The position numbers were made by a program, and so were the translations under genes. 22,925 nucleotides of DNA from contig QIGP01000390.1 of the NCBI GenBank assembly GCA_003228965.1, positions 1-22,925 on the forward strand. Direction: 5' to 3'. The notes below the pieces were generated by a model that was given only the letters and a program-made list of their open reading frames with translations, ran no database searches and was not told the origin of the DNA. Shown piece after piece: positions 8,840 to 15,638 of the stretch. Origin of the DNA: Gammaproteobacteria bacterium. Lineage in GTDB: Bacteria > Pseudomonadota > Gammaproteobacteria > Steroidobacterales > SZUA-146. Within the stretch, counting starts at the first letter, position 1, and each line of letters begins with the position of its first letter.

Positions 8840-8973
8840 TTTGAGCCAGTAGACTTCGTCCGGGCGTTGAGTCTTGTGTACAGCATCCGCAGACCTAACC
8901 CGCAAAAGAGAGCAAACACGGCTAACTCGAACGGTCCGTAGTCGTTCCACAGGTCGACGAAAAATTGACTCAT
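8836..8973 (-). CDS. Small single-span membrane protein, coupled to prmA
   Basis: This 45-codon reading frame lies between accC and prmA. The translation begins MSQFFVDLWNDYGPFE, continues with a hydrophobic helix at about residues 15-32 (ELAVFALFCGLGLRMLY), and ends in a basic tail (TRLNARTKSTGSK). This is the pattern of a one-span membrane microprotein with its positive C-terminus inside. Its TGA stop overlaps the prmA GTG start as GTGA. The start could instead be an ATG three codons upstream at 8982. Ribosome sites are only GGA-like. E. coli has a different small membrane gene, yhdT, between accC and panF-prmA; I see no evident sequence likeness and infer only a parallel position. I do not recognise the family. 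Confidence 0.6.
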   Translation of the reverse strand: MSQFFVDLWNDYGPFELAVFALFCGLGLRMLYTRLNARTKSTGSK

Positions 8974-9019
8974 AACGCTCATTCCAACGTCCAGGACAGC
9001 AGGTTTCGATATTCTTTAG

Positions 9020-10360
9020 CTACAGACCAAGTTTCTTGGTTAAAAAGTGAATATCGTTTTCACCACGAACGAACAGCGGATCGCGGCAAATATCGTCAAG
9101 CAGCGGTACGTTCGTTTTAATGCCTTCGACCACAACCTCTGCCAGTGCATTACGCATGCGGGCTAACGCCACTTCGCGAGTGCGTCCGTAACAAATAATT
9201 TTACCAATCATGGAGTCGTAGTAAGGCGGTACTTTGTAGCCACTATAAAGATGTGAGTCTACACGTACTCCCGGTCCGCCCGGTGCGTGCCACTGGGTTA
9301 CAAGTCCAGGTTGTGGCAGCAACGACTCAGGGTCTTCTGCGTTCAGTCGGCATTCAATAGCGTGCCCCGATATGACGACTTCTTTTTGCGTGAACGACAA
9401 CGGCAAGCCGGAAGCAATGCGCAGCTGTTCTTTAACAATGTCGATGCCCGTAATTTCTTCTGTAACGGGGTGTTCAACCTGAACGCGCGTGTTCATTTCG
9501 ATGAAGAAGAACTCGCCGTCCTGATACAGAAACTCGAATGTACCAGCGCCGCGATAATCAATCGCCAGGCAGGCGTCTATACATATGCGGCCAATATCTT
9601 CGCGCTGTTTGTCCGTTATGCCGGGTGCTGGTGCCTCTTCGATGACTTTCTGATGTCGACGCTGAGTTGAACAGTCGCGCTCGCCGAGGTGAATAGCGTT
9701 GCCGTGTTCGTCGGCCAGAACCTGAATTTCGATGTGACGCGGGTGGGGCATGAAGCGTTCCATGTACAGCGCGTCGTTACCAAATGCGGCGGCTGCTTCT
9801 TTACGGGTAAGGTTTACGGCTGCTTCGAGATCTTTGGCGCTCTTTACGACGCGCATGCCGCGACCGCCGCCGCCGCCAGACGCTTTAACCATGACTGGAA
9901 AACCAATGCGTTCGGCGATTTCGAGGTTCTTCTCGTTGTCGTGACCAATAGGGCCGTCGGAACCTGGTACGCAGGGAATGCCGGCTTTTTTCATGGTTTT
10001 AATGGCCGAGACTTTGTCGCCCATGATGCGGATGGTTTCGGCGCGCGGGCCAATGAACGTGAAGCCCGATTGTTCGACGCGTTCGGCGAAGTCGGCGTTC
10101 TCGGACAGGAAGCCGTAGCCCGGGTGGATGCCCACAGCATCGGTAACTTCGGCCGCGCTTATAATGGCCGGCATGTTCAAATAGCTTTCGGCAGGCTGTG
10201 GAGGGCCTATGCACACAGACTCGTCGGCGAGAAGTACGTGTGACAGGTTGCGGTCTTCGGTGGAGTGTACGGCGACGGTAGCAATGCCGAGTTCTCTACA
10301 GGCTCGCAATATACGCAAGGCGATTTCGCCACGGTTGGCGATTAGTACTTTATCCAACAT
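9020..10360 (-). CDS. accC: Biotin carboxylase subunit of acetyl-CoA carboxylase
   Basis: AccC carboxylates the biotin carried on AccB, using ATP and bicarbonate, for the first committed step of fatty acid synthesis. The 446-residue length is standard. It starts [20 protein letters not shown], the biotin carboxylase N-domain signature. It has the ATP-grasp glycine loop [14 protein letters not shown], then [20 protein letters not shown], the catalytic-site [16 protein letters not shown], and a C-terminal domain with [13 protein letters not shown]. The ATG lies 8 bp after accB, as in the accBC operon of most proteobacteria. The gap to the small membrane ORF is 46 bp. Confidence 0.98.
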   Translation of the reverse strand: MLDKVLIANRGEIALRILRACRELGIATVAVHSTEDRNLSHVLLADESVCIGPPQPAESYLNMPAIISAAEVTDAVGIHPGYGFLSENADFAERVEQSGFTFIGPRAETIRIMGDKVSAIKTMKKAGIPCVPGSDGPIGHDNEKNLEIAERIGFPVMVKASGGGGGRGMRVVKSAKDLEAAVNLTRKEAAAAFGNDALYMERFMPHPRHIEIQVLADEHGNAIHLGERDCSTQRRHQKVIEEAPAPGITDKQREDIGRICIDACLAIDYRGAGTFEFLYQDGEFFFIEMNTRVQVEHPVTEEITGIDIVKEQLRIASGLPLSFTQKEVVISGHAIECRLNAEDPESLLPQPGLVTQWHAPGGPGVRVDSHLYSGYKVPPYYDSMIGKIICYGRTREVALARMRNALAEVVVEGIKTNVPLLDDICRDPLFVRGENDIHFLTKKLGL

Positions 10361-10368
10361 AGCGGACC

Positions 10369-10815
10369 TTACTCAATCACAAACAGAGGTTGACCAAATT
10401 CGACGGGTTCGCCGTTGGCTACGAGAATTTCTTTCACCGTGCCGGACACGTCCGACTCGATTTGATTCATCATTTTCATCGCTTCAATGATGCACAGTGT
10501 CTGGCCGGAACTGACGGTCGTGCCTATCGGTGCGAACGAGCTTGCGTTAGGCGTTGGCGCAGAAAAAAACGTGCCTACCATCGGCGACTTAACGACGTGT
10601 CCTGTGGGTTCAGTCATTTTGGCGGCTTCTTCGGTCGTATTAACCAAAGGTGCGGCGGCCACCGCGGTGGGCAGGACGGACTCGTAGCGAACCGGCGCGT
10701 CAAGTGATGACTGTCTGGATATGCGAACGGATTCCTCGCCTTCGGTGATTTCGATTTCGTGTATGCCCGAGGCTTCCAGCATTTCGATCAGTTTTTTGAC
10801 TTTTCGAATGTCCAT
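10369..10815 (-). CDS. accB: Biotin carboxyl carrier protein of acetyl-CoA carboxylase
   Basis: AccB carries the biotin that shuttles CO2 between biotin carboxylase and carboxyltransferase. It has 148 residues, near the E. coli 156. An N-terminal segment ([18 protein letters not shown]) leads to an Ala/Pro/Thr-containing linker and the C-terminal biotinyl domain (about 73-148). The biotin-accepting lysine is K114 in [14 protein letters not shown], preceded by [10 protein letters not shown] ribosome site (AAAAAAGG) lies upstream of the ATG. It is the first gene of the minus-strand series; a sigma-70-like promoter at 11049-11076 leaves a leader of roughly 225 nt. In E. coli the accBC leader is also long and accB is autoregulated, but I see no specific element showing this here. 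Confidence 0.97.
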   Translation of the reverse strand: MDIRKVKKLIEMLEASGIHEIEITEGEESVRISRQSSLDAPVRYESVLPTAVAAAPLVNTTEEAAKMTEPTGHVVKSPMVGTFFSAPTPNASSFAPIGTTVSSGQTLCIIEAMKMMNQIESDVSGTVKEILVANGEPVEFGQPLFVIE

Positions 10816-11048
10816 GTTAAAGACCTTTTTTCTAAGCGACGACGAATCGACGCGTTAAATGAATAGGGTTTAAAGAGAACTGGCCAGGTTATGCGAGGTT
10901 CAGCGAACCCGCTTACTACTGCTTCAAAAAGAGACAAAGTCCTGCGACAGCCCATTTAACGTGAGTCTAAAGGACTACAGACCGTGCCCACGCCATTAAG
11001 TAAAAACGCTTTAACCGCCGAATTTACTGTTTCGACGGAGTTCACAGG

Positions 11049-11076
11049 ATATTACAGGATTTTGACGAAGTTTCAA
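11049..11076 (-). promoter_or_regulatory. Candidate sigma-70 promoter for the accB gene train
   Basis: On the minus strand a -35 box TTGAAA (11071-11076) is separated by 16 bp from a -10 box TAATAT (11049-11054). Both are close to consensus. Transcription would begin near 11041, leaving a leader of about 225 nt before the accB ATG at 10815. No gene intervenes, so this is the best candidate for driving accB and the genes after it. It is a match by eye only. Confidence 0.5.
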
Positions 11077-11201
11077 AAATTAACTGTGCAGGAGACTCCT
11101 GAACCTCGACAGATCAAGTAGTTGCTTCGATGTTGAGAGGGTGCTTAGTGAAGGGTGGCGCTAGCGCCCGCATTCAGGCCCGTAATGTTCGCACTAGGAA
11201 G

Positions 11202-11330
11202 TTACAGAGCCTCGGCCAGTAGCGTCAGCATGACGGCCTGAGTGGCCAGGTGACTTTGATCGTCTTCCCAGGATTCATTGAATGGGCTTTCCTGATGTGG
11301 TCGTTCGTCACGATTATTATCCGGGAATGT
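11202..11330 (-). pseudogene. Unidentified C-terminal coding remnant
   Basis: A 42-codon frame without a start codon runs from just after a TAA (11331-11333) to a TAA at 11202. It reads TFPDNNRDERPHQESPFNES, then WEDDQSHLATQAVMLTLLAEAL. The amphipathic ending looks like the tail of a real enzyme rather than a chance frame, but I do not recognise the family. It has no initiation site and no upstream coding continuity. It lies where aroQ is found in related gene orders, yet it does not resemble the end of AroQ. It may be the stump of a gene lost from this recombination-prone interval, or chance. Confidence 0.3.
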
Positions 11331-11363
11331 TTAAGTGTCAACGTGAGCCTGAAACCTACTAAC

Positions 11364-11477
11364 GTCATTGCTAGCCCAAACGGCGCGGCAATCTCTTACC
11401 ATTGTCGAGAACGCACTTAGGCTGGCGCCTCACTAACCTGTTGGAGATTGCCACGTCGCTGCGTTCCTCGCAATGAC
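11364..11477. repeat. Dispersed palindromic repeat, copy 2
   Basis: The left arm starts GTCATTGCTAGCCC (11364) and runs through CGGCGCGGCAATCTC. The right arm starts GGAGATTGCCACGTCGC near 11443 and ends CTCGCAATGAC at 11477. The arms are imperfect inverted complements, making a 114-bp unit, almost the same length as copy 1 at 1363-1473. Read on the minus strand its right arm translates as CEERSDVAIS, a familiar spurious peptide from this repeat family. It lies 30 bp or less from the half copy at 11494. Confidence 0.85.
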
Positions 11478-11493
11478 GCCAAAATAAACCGAT

Positions 11494-11527
11494 GTCATTG
11501 CTAGCCCAAACGGCGCGGCAATCTCTC
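11494..11527. repeat. Dispersed palindromic repeat, half copy
   Basis: The 33 bases from GTCATTGCTAGCCCAAACGG onward are identical to the left arm of the neighbouring copy at 11364. No right arm follows, so this is either a half unit or the scar of an incomplete duplication. Identity over the full arm implies that the duplication is recent relative to copy 1, whose arm differs. Confidence 0.8.
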
Positions 11528-11571
11528 AACGTCGTCGATTCGGCTCTCGTCGACCGACTGCTAAAAAATCC

Positions 11572-11600
11572 TGTAACGCTTCGCACAGTAACGCGTCTTT
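11572..11600 (+). promoter_or_regulatory. Candidate ECF-sigma promoter ahead of the sigma operon
   Basis: TGTAAC (11572-11577) is followed after 16 bp by CGTCTTT (11594-11600). An AAC-containing -35 and a CGTC-type -10 spaced by 16-17 bp are the known general form of ECF-sigma promoters. It sits just upstream of the first ORF of an operon that encodes an ECF sigma factor, so autoregulation is a natural inference. GTAACGC also occurs twice here, at 11573 and 11588, 15 bp apart. No second example was found in this window to confirm the motif. Confidence 0.35.
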
Positions 11601-11632
11601 ACTACTATGAAGACGATTTGTGAGCATTTGTG

Positions 11633-11857
11633 ATGATCAAGCGAGGGGCCAAAGTAGTGTTGGCGACGCTTGTAGCGGCCAATTCTGTCTCGGGGAGGCC
11701 TGGCGACTTGCCAGGCGACGTTTATCCTTCATGTAGTCATAATGAGGCTATCCATCTTCTGGATTGTTCCAAACCTGTCGATGGCGCCGCGTACACTTGT
11801 ACGTATTTAACGGTGAAGGTTGAAATCAAGAAAGGATCAGGGCCTTGCGAGCTGTAA
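11633..11857 (+). CDS. Small hypothetical protein upstream of the ECF sigma gene
   Basis: This 74-residue frame can start at ATG 11633 or at the adjacent GTG 11630. It opens with a basic then hydrophobic stretch (MIKRGAKVVLATLVAANSVS) like a short signal peptide. The rest carries four cysteines (PSC, LDC, YTC, GPC), which could form two disulfides if exported. I do not recognise it. Its end overlaps the sigma-factor TTG start by 13 bases, so ribosomes ending here could feed the sigma gene. No clear ribosome site precedes it, and it may only be an open stretch of the sigma leader. Confidence 0.35.
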   Translation: MIKRGAKVVLATLVAANSVSGRPGDLPGDVYPSCSHNEAIHLLDCSKPVDGAAYTCTYLTVKVEIKKGSGPCEL

Positions 11858-12414
11858 CCGACGAACAGTTGATCCTATGGGTGGCCAATGGCGACTCATC
11901 GTGTCTGGCTACTCTGTTTGAACGGCATCACCGCGGCGTCTATCAGTTTTGTTTAACAATGACTCGGCAACGAGCACTGAGCGAGGATCTTGTTCAGGAC
12001 GTCTTCCTGAAGCTTCTCAAGAATGCCAAGGTCTTTCGCAATGACGGTAGTTTCAAAGCGTGGATGTTCAATATCGCACGCAACGTAACGCTCGATCATT
12101 TGCGTAAAGTAAAGCGACAAAACAATCTGCCTCTCCACCTTGCTGGTGAAGACGAAAACCTGAACAATCCTGTGTCAGCCGAACAGGTTGCTGCAGGTTC
12201 GCAGAAAATGCAGCAGGTGCTTCATGTGCTTGCGCAGTTGCCGGCGGCTGTACAGGAAGTTATCTGGCTGGGTCGTTTCGAATTCGACAACTACGCCGAA
12301 CTCGGGCAAGCACTCGCCTGCAACGAAGGCACGGCACGAGTGCGTATGCACAGAGCCATGGCGCTACTAAATTCCACCTATACCAGACTCCACGGAGCAC
12401 CTGTCGATGACTGA
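11845..12414 (+). CDS. ECF-family RNA polymerase sigma factor
   Basis: This is an extracytoplasmic-function sigma factor of 189 residues, expected to direct RNA polymerase to a small envelope-related regulon. Region 2 spans about 21-90: LFERHHRGVYQFCLTMTRQR, SEDLVQDVFLKLLKN, FKAWMFNIARNVTLDHLRK. Region 4 spans about 121-175: VLHVLAQLPAAVQEVIWLGR, FDNYAELGQALACNEGTARV and RMHRAMALL, the DNA-binding helix-turn-helix. The TTG start is supported by AAGGA 9 nt upstream, and the resulting N-terminus (TDEQLILWVANGD) matches the family. The 3' end overlaps the next gene by 8 bases (ATGACTGA), the usual coupling of a sigma factor to its anti-sigma. A possible ECF-type promoter lies at 11572-11600. Confidence 0.9.
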   Translation: MRAVTDEQLILWVANGDSSCLATLFERHHRGVYQFCLTMTRQRALSEDLVQDVFLKLLKNAKVFRNDGSFKAWMFNIARNVTLDHLRKVKRQNNLPLHLAGEDENLNNPVSAEQVAAGSQKMQQVLHVLAQLPAAVQEVIWLGRFEFDNYAELGQALACNEGTARVRMHRAMALLNSTYTRLHGAPVDD

Positions 12415-13117
12415 TTCCAAATTTCCCGAGCTACTTGAGGGTAGTGGCGACGCTGAAACCCAGTTGTGGAAAACGCTTGGTGAGGCTGAGTTCGAACAAC
12501 CGTCAGCCCGCCTGCGTCAAGAGTTCTATAAAAACCTGGAGCAAGCCAGTAAGCCAGGCGTAGTGGCCAAATTGCGCAACGTTCTTGGCTTTAGCGGTAA
12601 CGCCGGCTGGCTCACAGCCGCCGCCTGTGTGCTGGTTGGTGTTGGTGCAGGCGTGGGAGCGGGTCACTTAGACCCGGCGACGAGTGCCGATACTGGACGG
12701 CTGGAAGCGCTTGAACAGAACGTGTCGCTACTCCACCGCAGTTTGGTGCTTGACCGACTGCAAAACGAACAGCCGGGTAAGCGACTGAGGGGCGTTATCG
12801 ACGCGGCCCATCTGGTGCAAGACGACGCGGCCATCGCCAGCAAGCTCCTTCAGCTTGCCGCAAGCGATCGGGTCAATTCGATTCGATCAGCCGCTGTCGA
12901 ATCACTCGGTTCGCAATTAAGTTCTCCGGCTGTCGGCGCTCAGTTAATGAACATGCTGGGCAATACAGAATCGCCGCTCGTGCAGCTGGCTCTTATTGAC
13001 GTTGTACTGCGAAACGGTAGCGACGAGCAAATTGATCAATTACTAACACTTGCCACTGACGAACAGCTCTATCCCGATCTTCAGCGGCACGTACTAACAA
13101 CTCTCGAGAGGATATAG
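12407..13117 (+). CDS. Putative membrane anti-sigma factor with HEAT-like outer domain
   Basis: This 236-residue single-span membrane protein is probably the regulator of the overlapping ECF sigma factor; that role is inferred from position and topology. Residues 1-62 are predicted cytoplasmic and include LWKTLGEAEFEQPSARLRQE, where an anti-sigma domain would be. Residues about 66-86 form a Gly/Ala/Val-rich transmembrane helix. Residues 95-120 look coiled-coil-like. Residues 130-236 contain repeated helical pairs (DDAAIASKLLQLAASDRVNS, SPLVQLALIDVVLRNGSDEQ) resembling HEAT repeats on the outer side. No zinc-type HxxxCxxC anti-sigma motif is present. The ATG lies inside the sigma gene's end, and the stop is 1 base before the next ATG. 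Confidence 0.75.
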   Translation: MTDSKFPELLEGSGDAETQLWKTLGEAEFEQPSARLRQEFYKNLEQASKPGVVAKLRNVLGFSGNAGWLTAAACVLVGVGAGVGAGHLDPATSADTGRLEALEQNVSLLHRSLVLDRLQNEQPGKRLRGVIDAAHLVQDDAAIASKLLQLAASDRVNSIRSAAVESLGSQLSSPAVGAQLMNMLGNTESPLVQLALIDVVLRNGSDEQIDQLLTLATDEQLYPDLQRHVLTTLERI

Positions 13118-13118
13118 C

Positions 13119-13964
13119 ATGAAGACTTGGCACTTAAACACCGTGACGTTTGCTTTGGTTCTGGGCTCAGCGGCCGCCGTCGAAGCGGATTCTATCGTCA
13201 AAGAAAACAAGACGTGGTCAAAAACCTATGCAGTAGCGTCCGACGCGCCGCAGCTTGAGATCAGCAATATATGGGGCGATGTACGGGTACGTCCTGGCTC
13301 GAGTGATGAAATTGTTGTTTCGGTCAAAGAGGTACGCTCGGCACCCAACCAAAAATTGTTTGAGCGTTCGCAAGAAATAATCAGGCTCAACATTGACGCA
13401 ACGTCCGATGGCGTGTCGATGAGAGTGGGTAACCCGGACCAGCGCTGGAACCAAACGGATCAGTGTAGAAGCTGTCGCGTCAACTACCAGTTCGAAATTT
13501 TGGTTCCTGCCAATGCTGTTATTGATGTGAGTACTGTTAACGATGGAGAGATTGATGTGAGCGGTGTCACTGGAGGTGTAAGTGCGAGCAATGTGAACGG
13601 ACCGGTGACCATTGGCGGCATGGCTAATTGCGAGGACATCAGTACAGTTAATGGGCCTATCAATGTTACGTATTCGAAAGCACCTACCACTGATTGCAAG
13701 TTCAATACGGTCAATGGTGACGTTAATTTGACGATGCCGAGCAACGCAAATTTGAACGTTTCTGTTGACCTTTTTAACGGAGAGGTTTCCTCCGAACTCC
13801 CGATTGAGCCGTTTGCGCTTCCTGCCAAAGTAGAGCGGGTCACCAAAGACGGTCGGCAAAAATACTTAATCAAAAAGAAGTCAGGCTTCAGTATTGGTGC
13901 CAACGGCCCTGTTTATTCCATCGCCTCAATGAACGGCGATGTCCGAATTAAAAGAAATCAGTAA
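13119..13964 (+). CDS. Exported DUF4097-type beta-repeat protein (first paralogue)
   Basis: This is a predicted exported protein of 281 residues and unknown function. The N-terminus (MKTWHLNTVTFALVLGSAAA) is a signal peptide, probably cleaved near VEA-D. The middle has repeated strands built around VNG/VNGP turns (STVNDGEIDVSG, ASNVNGPVTIGG, STVNGPINVTY, NTVNGDVNLTM), the DUF4097/adhesin-like beta-helix pattern. It contains a CRSC pair and two further cysteines. SD-like GAGAGGA precedes the ATG by a few bases. It abuts the HEAT-like membrane protein and the second DUF4097 paralogue, so the four genes are likely one operon. It may be an envelope component controlled by the ECF sigma factor or part of its sensing system; this is inference. 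Confidence 0.8.
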   Translation: MKTWHLNTVTFALVLGSAAAVEADSIVKENKTWSKTYAVASDAPQLEISNIWGDVRVRPGSSDEIVVSVKEVRSAPNQKLFERSQEIIRLNIDATSDGVSMRVGNPDQRWNQTDQCRSCRVNYQFEILVPANAVIDVSTVNDGEIDVSGVTGGVSASNVNGPVTIGGMANCEDISTVNGPINVTYSKAPTTDCKFNTVNGDVNLTMPSNANLNVSVDLFNGEVSSELPIEPFALPAKVERVTKDGRQKYLIKKKSGFSIGANGPVYSIASMNGDVRIKRNQ

Positions 13965-13975
13965 TGGAGTTTTTC

Positions 13976-14788
13976 ATGAATACGCTAACTCGAAAAATGG
14001 CCTTGGTGCTGACTCTGTTCAGTATTGCCGCCCCAGCGCTGGCTCAGCAGAGTCCGCAAATTGTCACTGTACCCATCTCGCGACCTGGTGAGCCCATCAG
14101 TTTGTCTATTGAAGTCCAGTCAGCACGTATCGAAGTGATTGGCGAAAATCGCGACGATGCGCAGTTCGAAGTGCTGGTCGCCGATGGCAAACGAAGAATA
14201 GTAACCCCGTCAGGAACACAGATTTTGAAAGGCGGCTCTTATTTTCTTGAAATAGAAGAGGAGGATAATGAAATATCGTTCAACACGGATTGGCGTAACA
14301 ACAAGATCAGCGTGCTTGCCCGAATTCCACGGAAGGCAAACCTGGAGCTTCGAACGATTAACGATAGTGAGATTATTGTCAGCAACATTGAAGGCAATTT
14401 GAAGCTATCGAACGTCAACGGTCCGATCACGGCGACGAATATTTCCGGGTCGGTGATTGCGGAATCCGTGAATAAAGACATCACAGTGAGTTTCGATCGT
14501 ATTGACGCTGAGAACGCTACGTCGTTTGAAACCATTAACGGCGACTTGCGTTTGGGCCTACCTGCGAAGGCTGGCGTAAAGCTCCATCTGGATACTAATT
14601 CAGGGAAAATATATTCGGATTTTGAGGTCGAAGTTGAGCCGAATAAACCCGTTGTGAAACGCAAGGACGACTCGAGGGGTTCAGTAATTCGAATTGAGAG
14701 TGTAATTATTGCCAACATTAATGGCGGCGGCCCGATAGTTCGAATGAAAGGCCTACAGGGCAGTATTTATATCGAGAAAACCAAATAG
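13976..14788 (+). CDS. Exported DUF4097-type beta-repeat protein (second paralogue)
   Basis: A second exported protein of the same general type follows the first, with about 270 residues. I use the ATG at 13976 because GGAG sits 6 nt upstream and because MNTLTRKMALVLTLFSIAAP (then ALAQQ) is a classic signal peptide. An earlier ATG at 13964 overlaps the previous stop as TAATG and would add four residues. The same beta-repeat turns occur: RTINDSEIIVSNIEGNLKLS, NVNGPITATNISGS, ETINGDLRLGL. It lacks the cysteines of its neighbour. A stem-loop follows its stop directly, so it is probably the last gene of the ECF operon. Confidence 0.8.
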   Translation: MNTLTRKMALVLTLFSIAAPALAQQSPQIVTVPISRPGEPISLSIEVQSARIEVIGENRDDAQFEVLVADGKRRIVTPSGTQILKGGSYFLEIEEEDNEISFNTDWRNNKISVLARIPRKANLELRTINDSEIIVSNIEGNLKLSNVNGPITATNISGSVIAESVNKDITVSFDRIDAENATSFETINGDLRLGLPAKAGVKLHLDTNSGKIYSDFEVEVEPNKPVVKRKDDSRGSVIRIESVIIANINGGGPIVRMKGLQGSIYIEKTK

Positions 14789-14794
14789 ATTTGG

Positions 14795-14831
14795 CCAAAA
14801 GCTCGGGCGAAACCTTGCCCTAACCTTTTGG
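14795..14831 (+). terminator. Stem-loop after the ECF operon
   Basis: CCAAAAG (14795-14801) pairs with CTTTTGG (14825-14831), and GGGC (14805-14808) pairs inside it with GCCC (14817-14820). The structure begins 7 bp after the stop of the second DUF4097 gene. It has no run of T after it, so it is at best a weak or protein-assisted terminator, or an mRNA-stabilising hairpin. Confidence 0.4.
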
Positions 14832-14899
14832 TGCGGAGGTATCACCCTTTCACAATCAATTCAAATACATGCAATTCGTTCATATGCAGGGAGCTCTCT

Positions 14900-15548
14900 A
14901 TGTCTAATTTGATCGCATTACCCGTATCACGCGTGATGGTGGTTCTCACGGCCACCCTGTTGGTGTCTTGTGCTGGTCAAGTGAACGATCGGCCGCAGCC
15001 TCTGACGGTAAAGATCAACACGTATGTCGAAGAGCTTGTACATCTGAACGGCGTCCCTGGCTTGGCGGTAGCTGTGATACAAAACGGCACAGCCATCTTC
15101 TGTTAATCACGTCGCAGGCATGGTGGTTTCTGCACTTGAAAACAAACCCGTGGCGTTGGCACGCATGTATCAGCACGCCTTTCTTAAAGACGGAATCCTT
15201 GATATAGCTACGCTCTATAACCGGACGGAAGAAAATCAGATGGATGTTAATGCCGAAGAGGTAATGACATCATTCGCGTATAAGCTTCTGGATGTTAGCG
15301 AGTCTCAACACGCACTTTCAGTCTTTGAAGAAATCACGCGAAGAAATCCCCAGTCCTTTGACGTTTTTGAGAATCTGGGTCATGCCCGTCTCGGACAAGA
15401 TGACATGTCAGAGGCCTTAGCAGCATTCGAAGCCGCCCGGATGCTACGGCCCAACAACGCCAACATCGAGAAGATGATTGCAGGGATAAAGCAATCGTAT
15501 GATGCAGGTTTGGCGTTTCATGATGCACCCTGGCTCAATTCATATTGA
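14900..15548 (+). pseudogene. Serine hydrolase (beta-lactamase family) lipoprotein with TPR tail, internally deleted
   Basis: Two pieces of one gene lie in different frames. The first (14900-15106) has AGGGAG 6 nt before its ATG, a lipoprotein signal with LLVSC-A, and INTYVEELVHLNGVPGLAVA, the usual N-terminus of class C beta-lactamase-like serine hydrolases. It stops just after IQNGTAIFC. The second (readable from about 15090 to 15548) starts near SSVNHVAGMVVSALENK and carries TPR-like helices (SQHALSVFEEITRRNPQSFD, then NLGHARLGQDDMSEALAAFE), as in family members with a TPR tail. The catalytic middle, including the SxxK serine and YxN motif, is missing, roughly 350 residues by comparison with usual lengths. 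An internal deletion with frameshift near 15090-15110 explains this. It is probably inactive. Confidence 0.8.
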
Positions 15549-15638
15549 TTTTTACGGTTTGTCCTGAGCGGCTGGTTATGACACGTCGATTCTTTCTATT
15601 TTCTCAAAGATCACTGAAGTATCACTTAAATTTTCCTG

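Noticed and set aside
8840..8950. N-terminal extension of prmA to an ATG at 8950
   Set aside because: The extra 37 residues are unlike PrmA, and this DNA is better explained by the small membrane ORF in another frame; the GTG at 8839 gives normal length.
11371..11586. Minus-strand ORF containing CEERSDVAIS
   Set aside because: It is a translation of the dispersed palindromic repeat, a well-known false protein; no ribosome site or domain.
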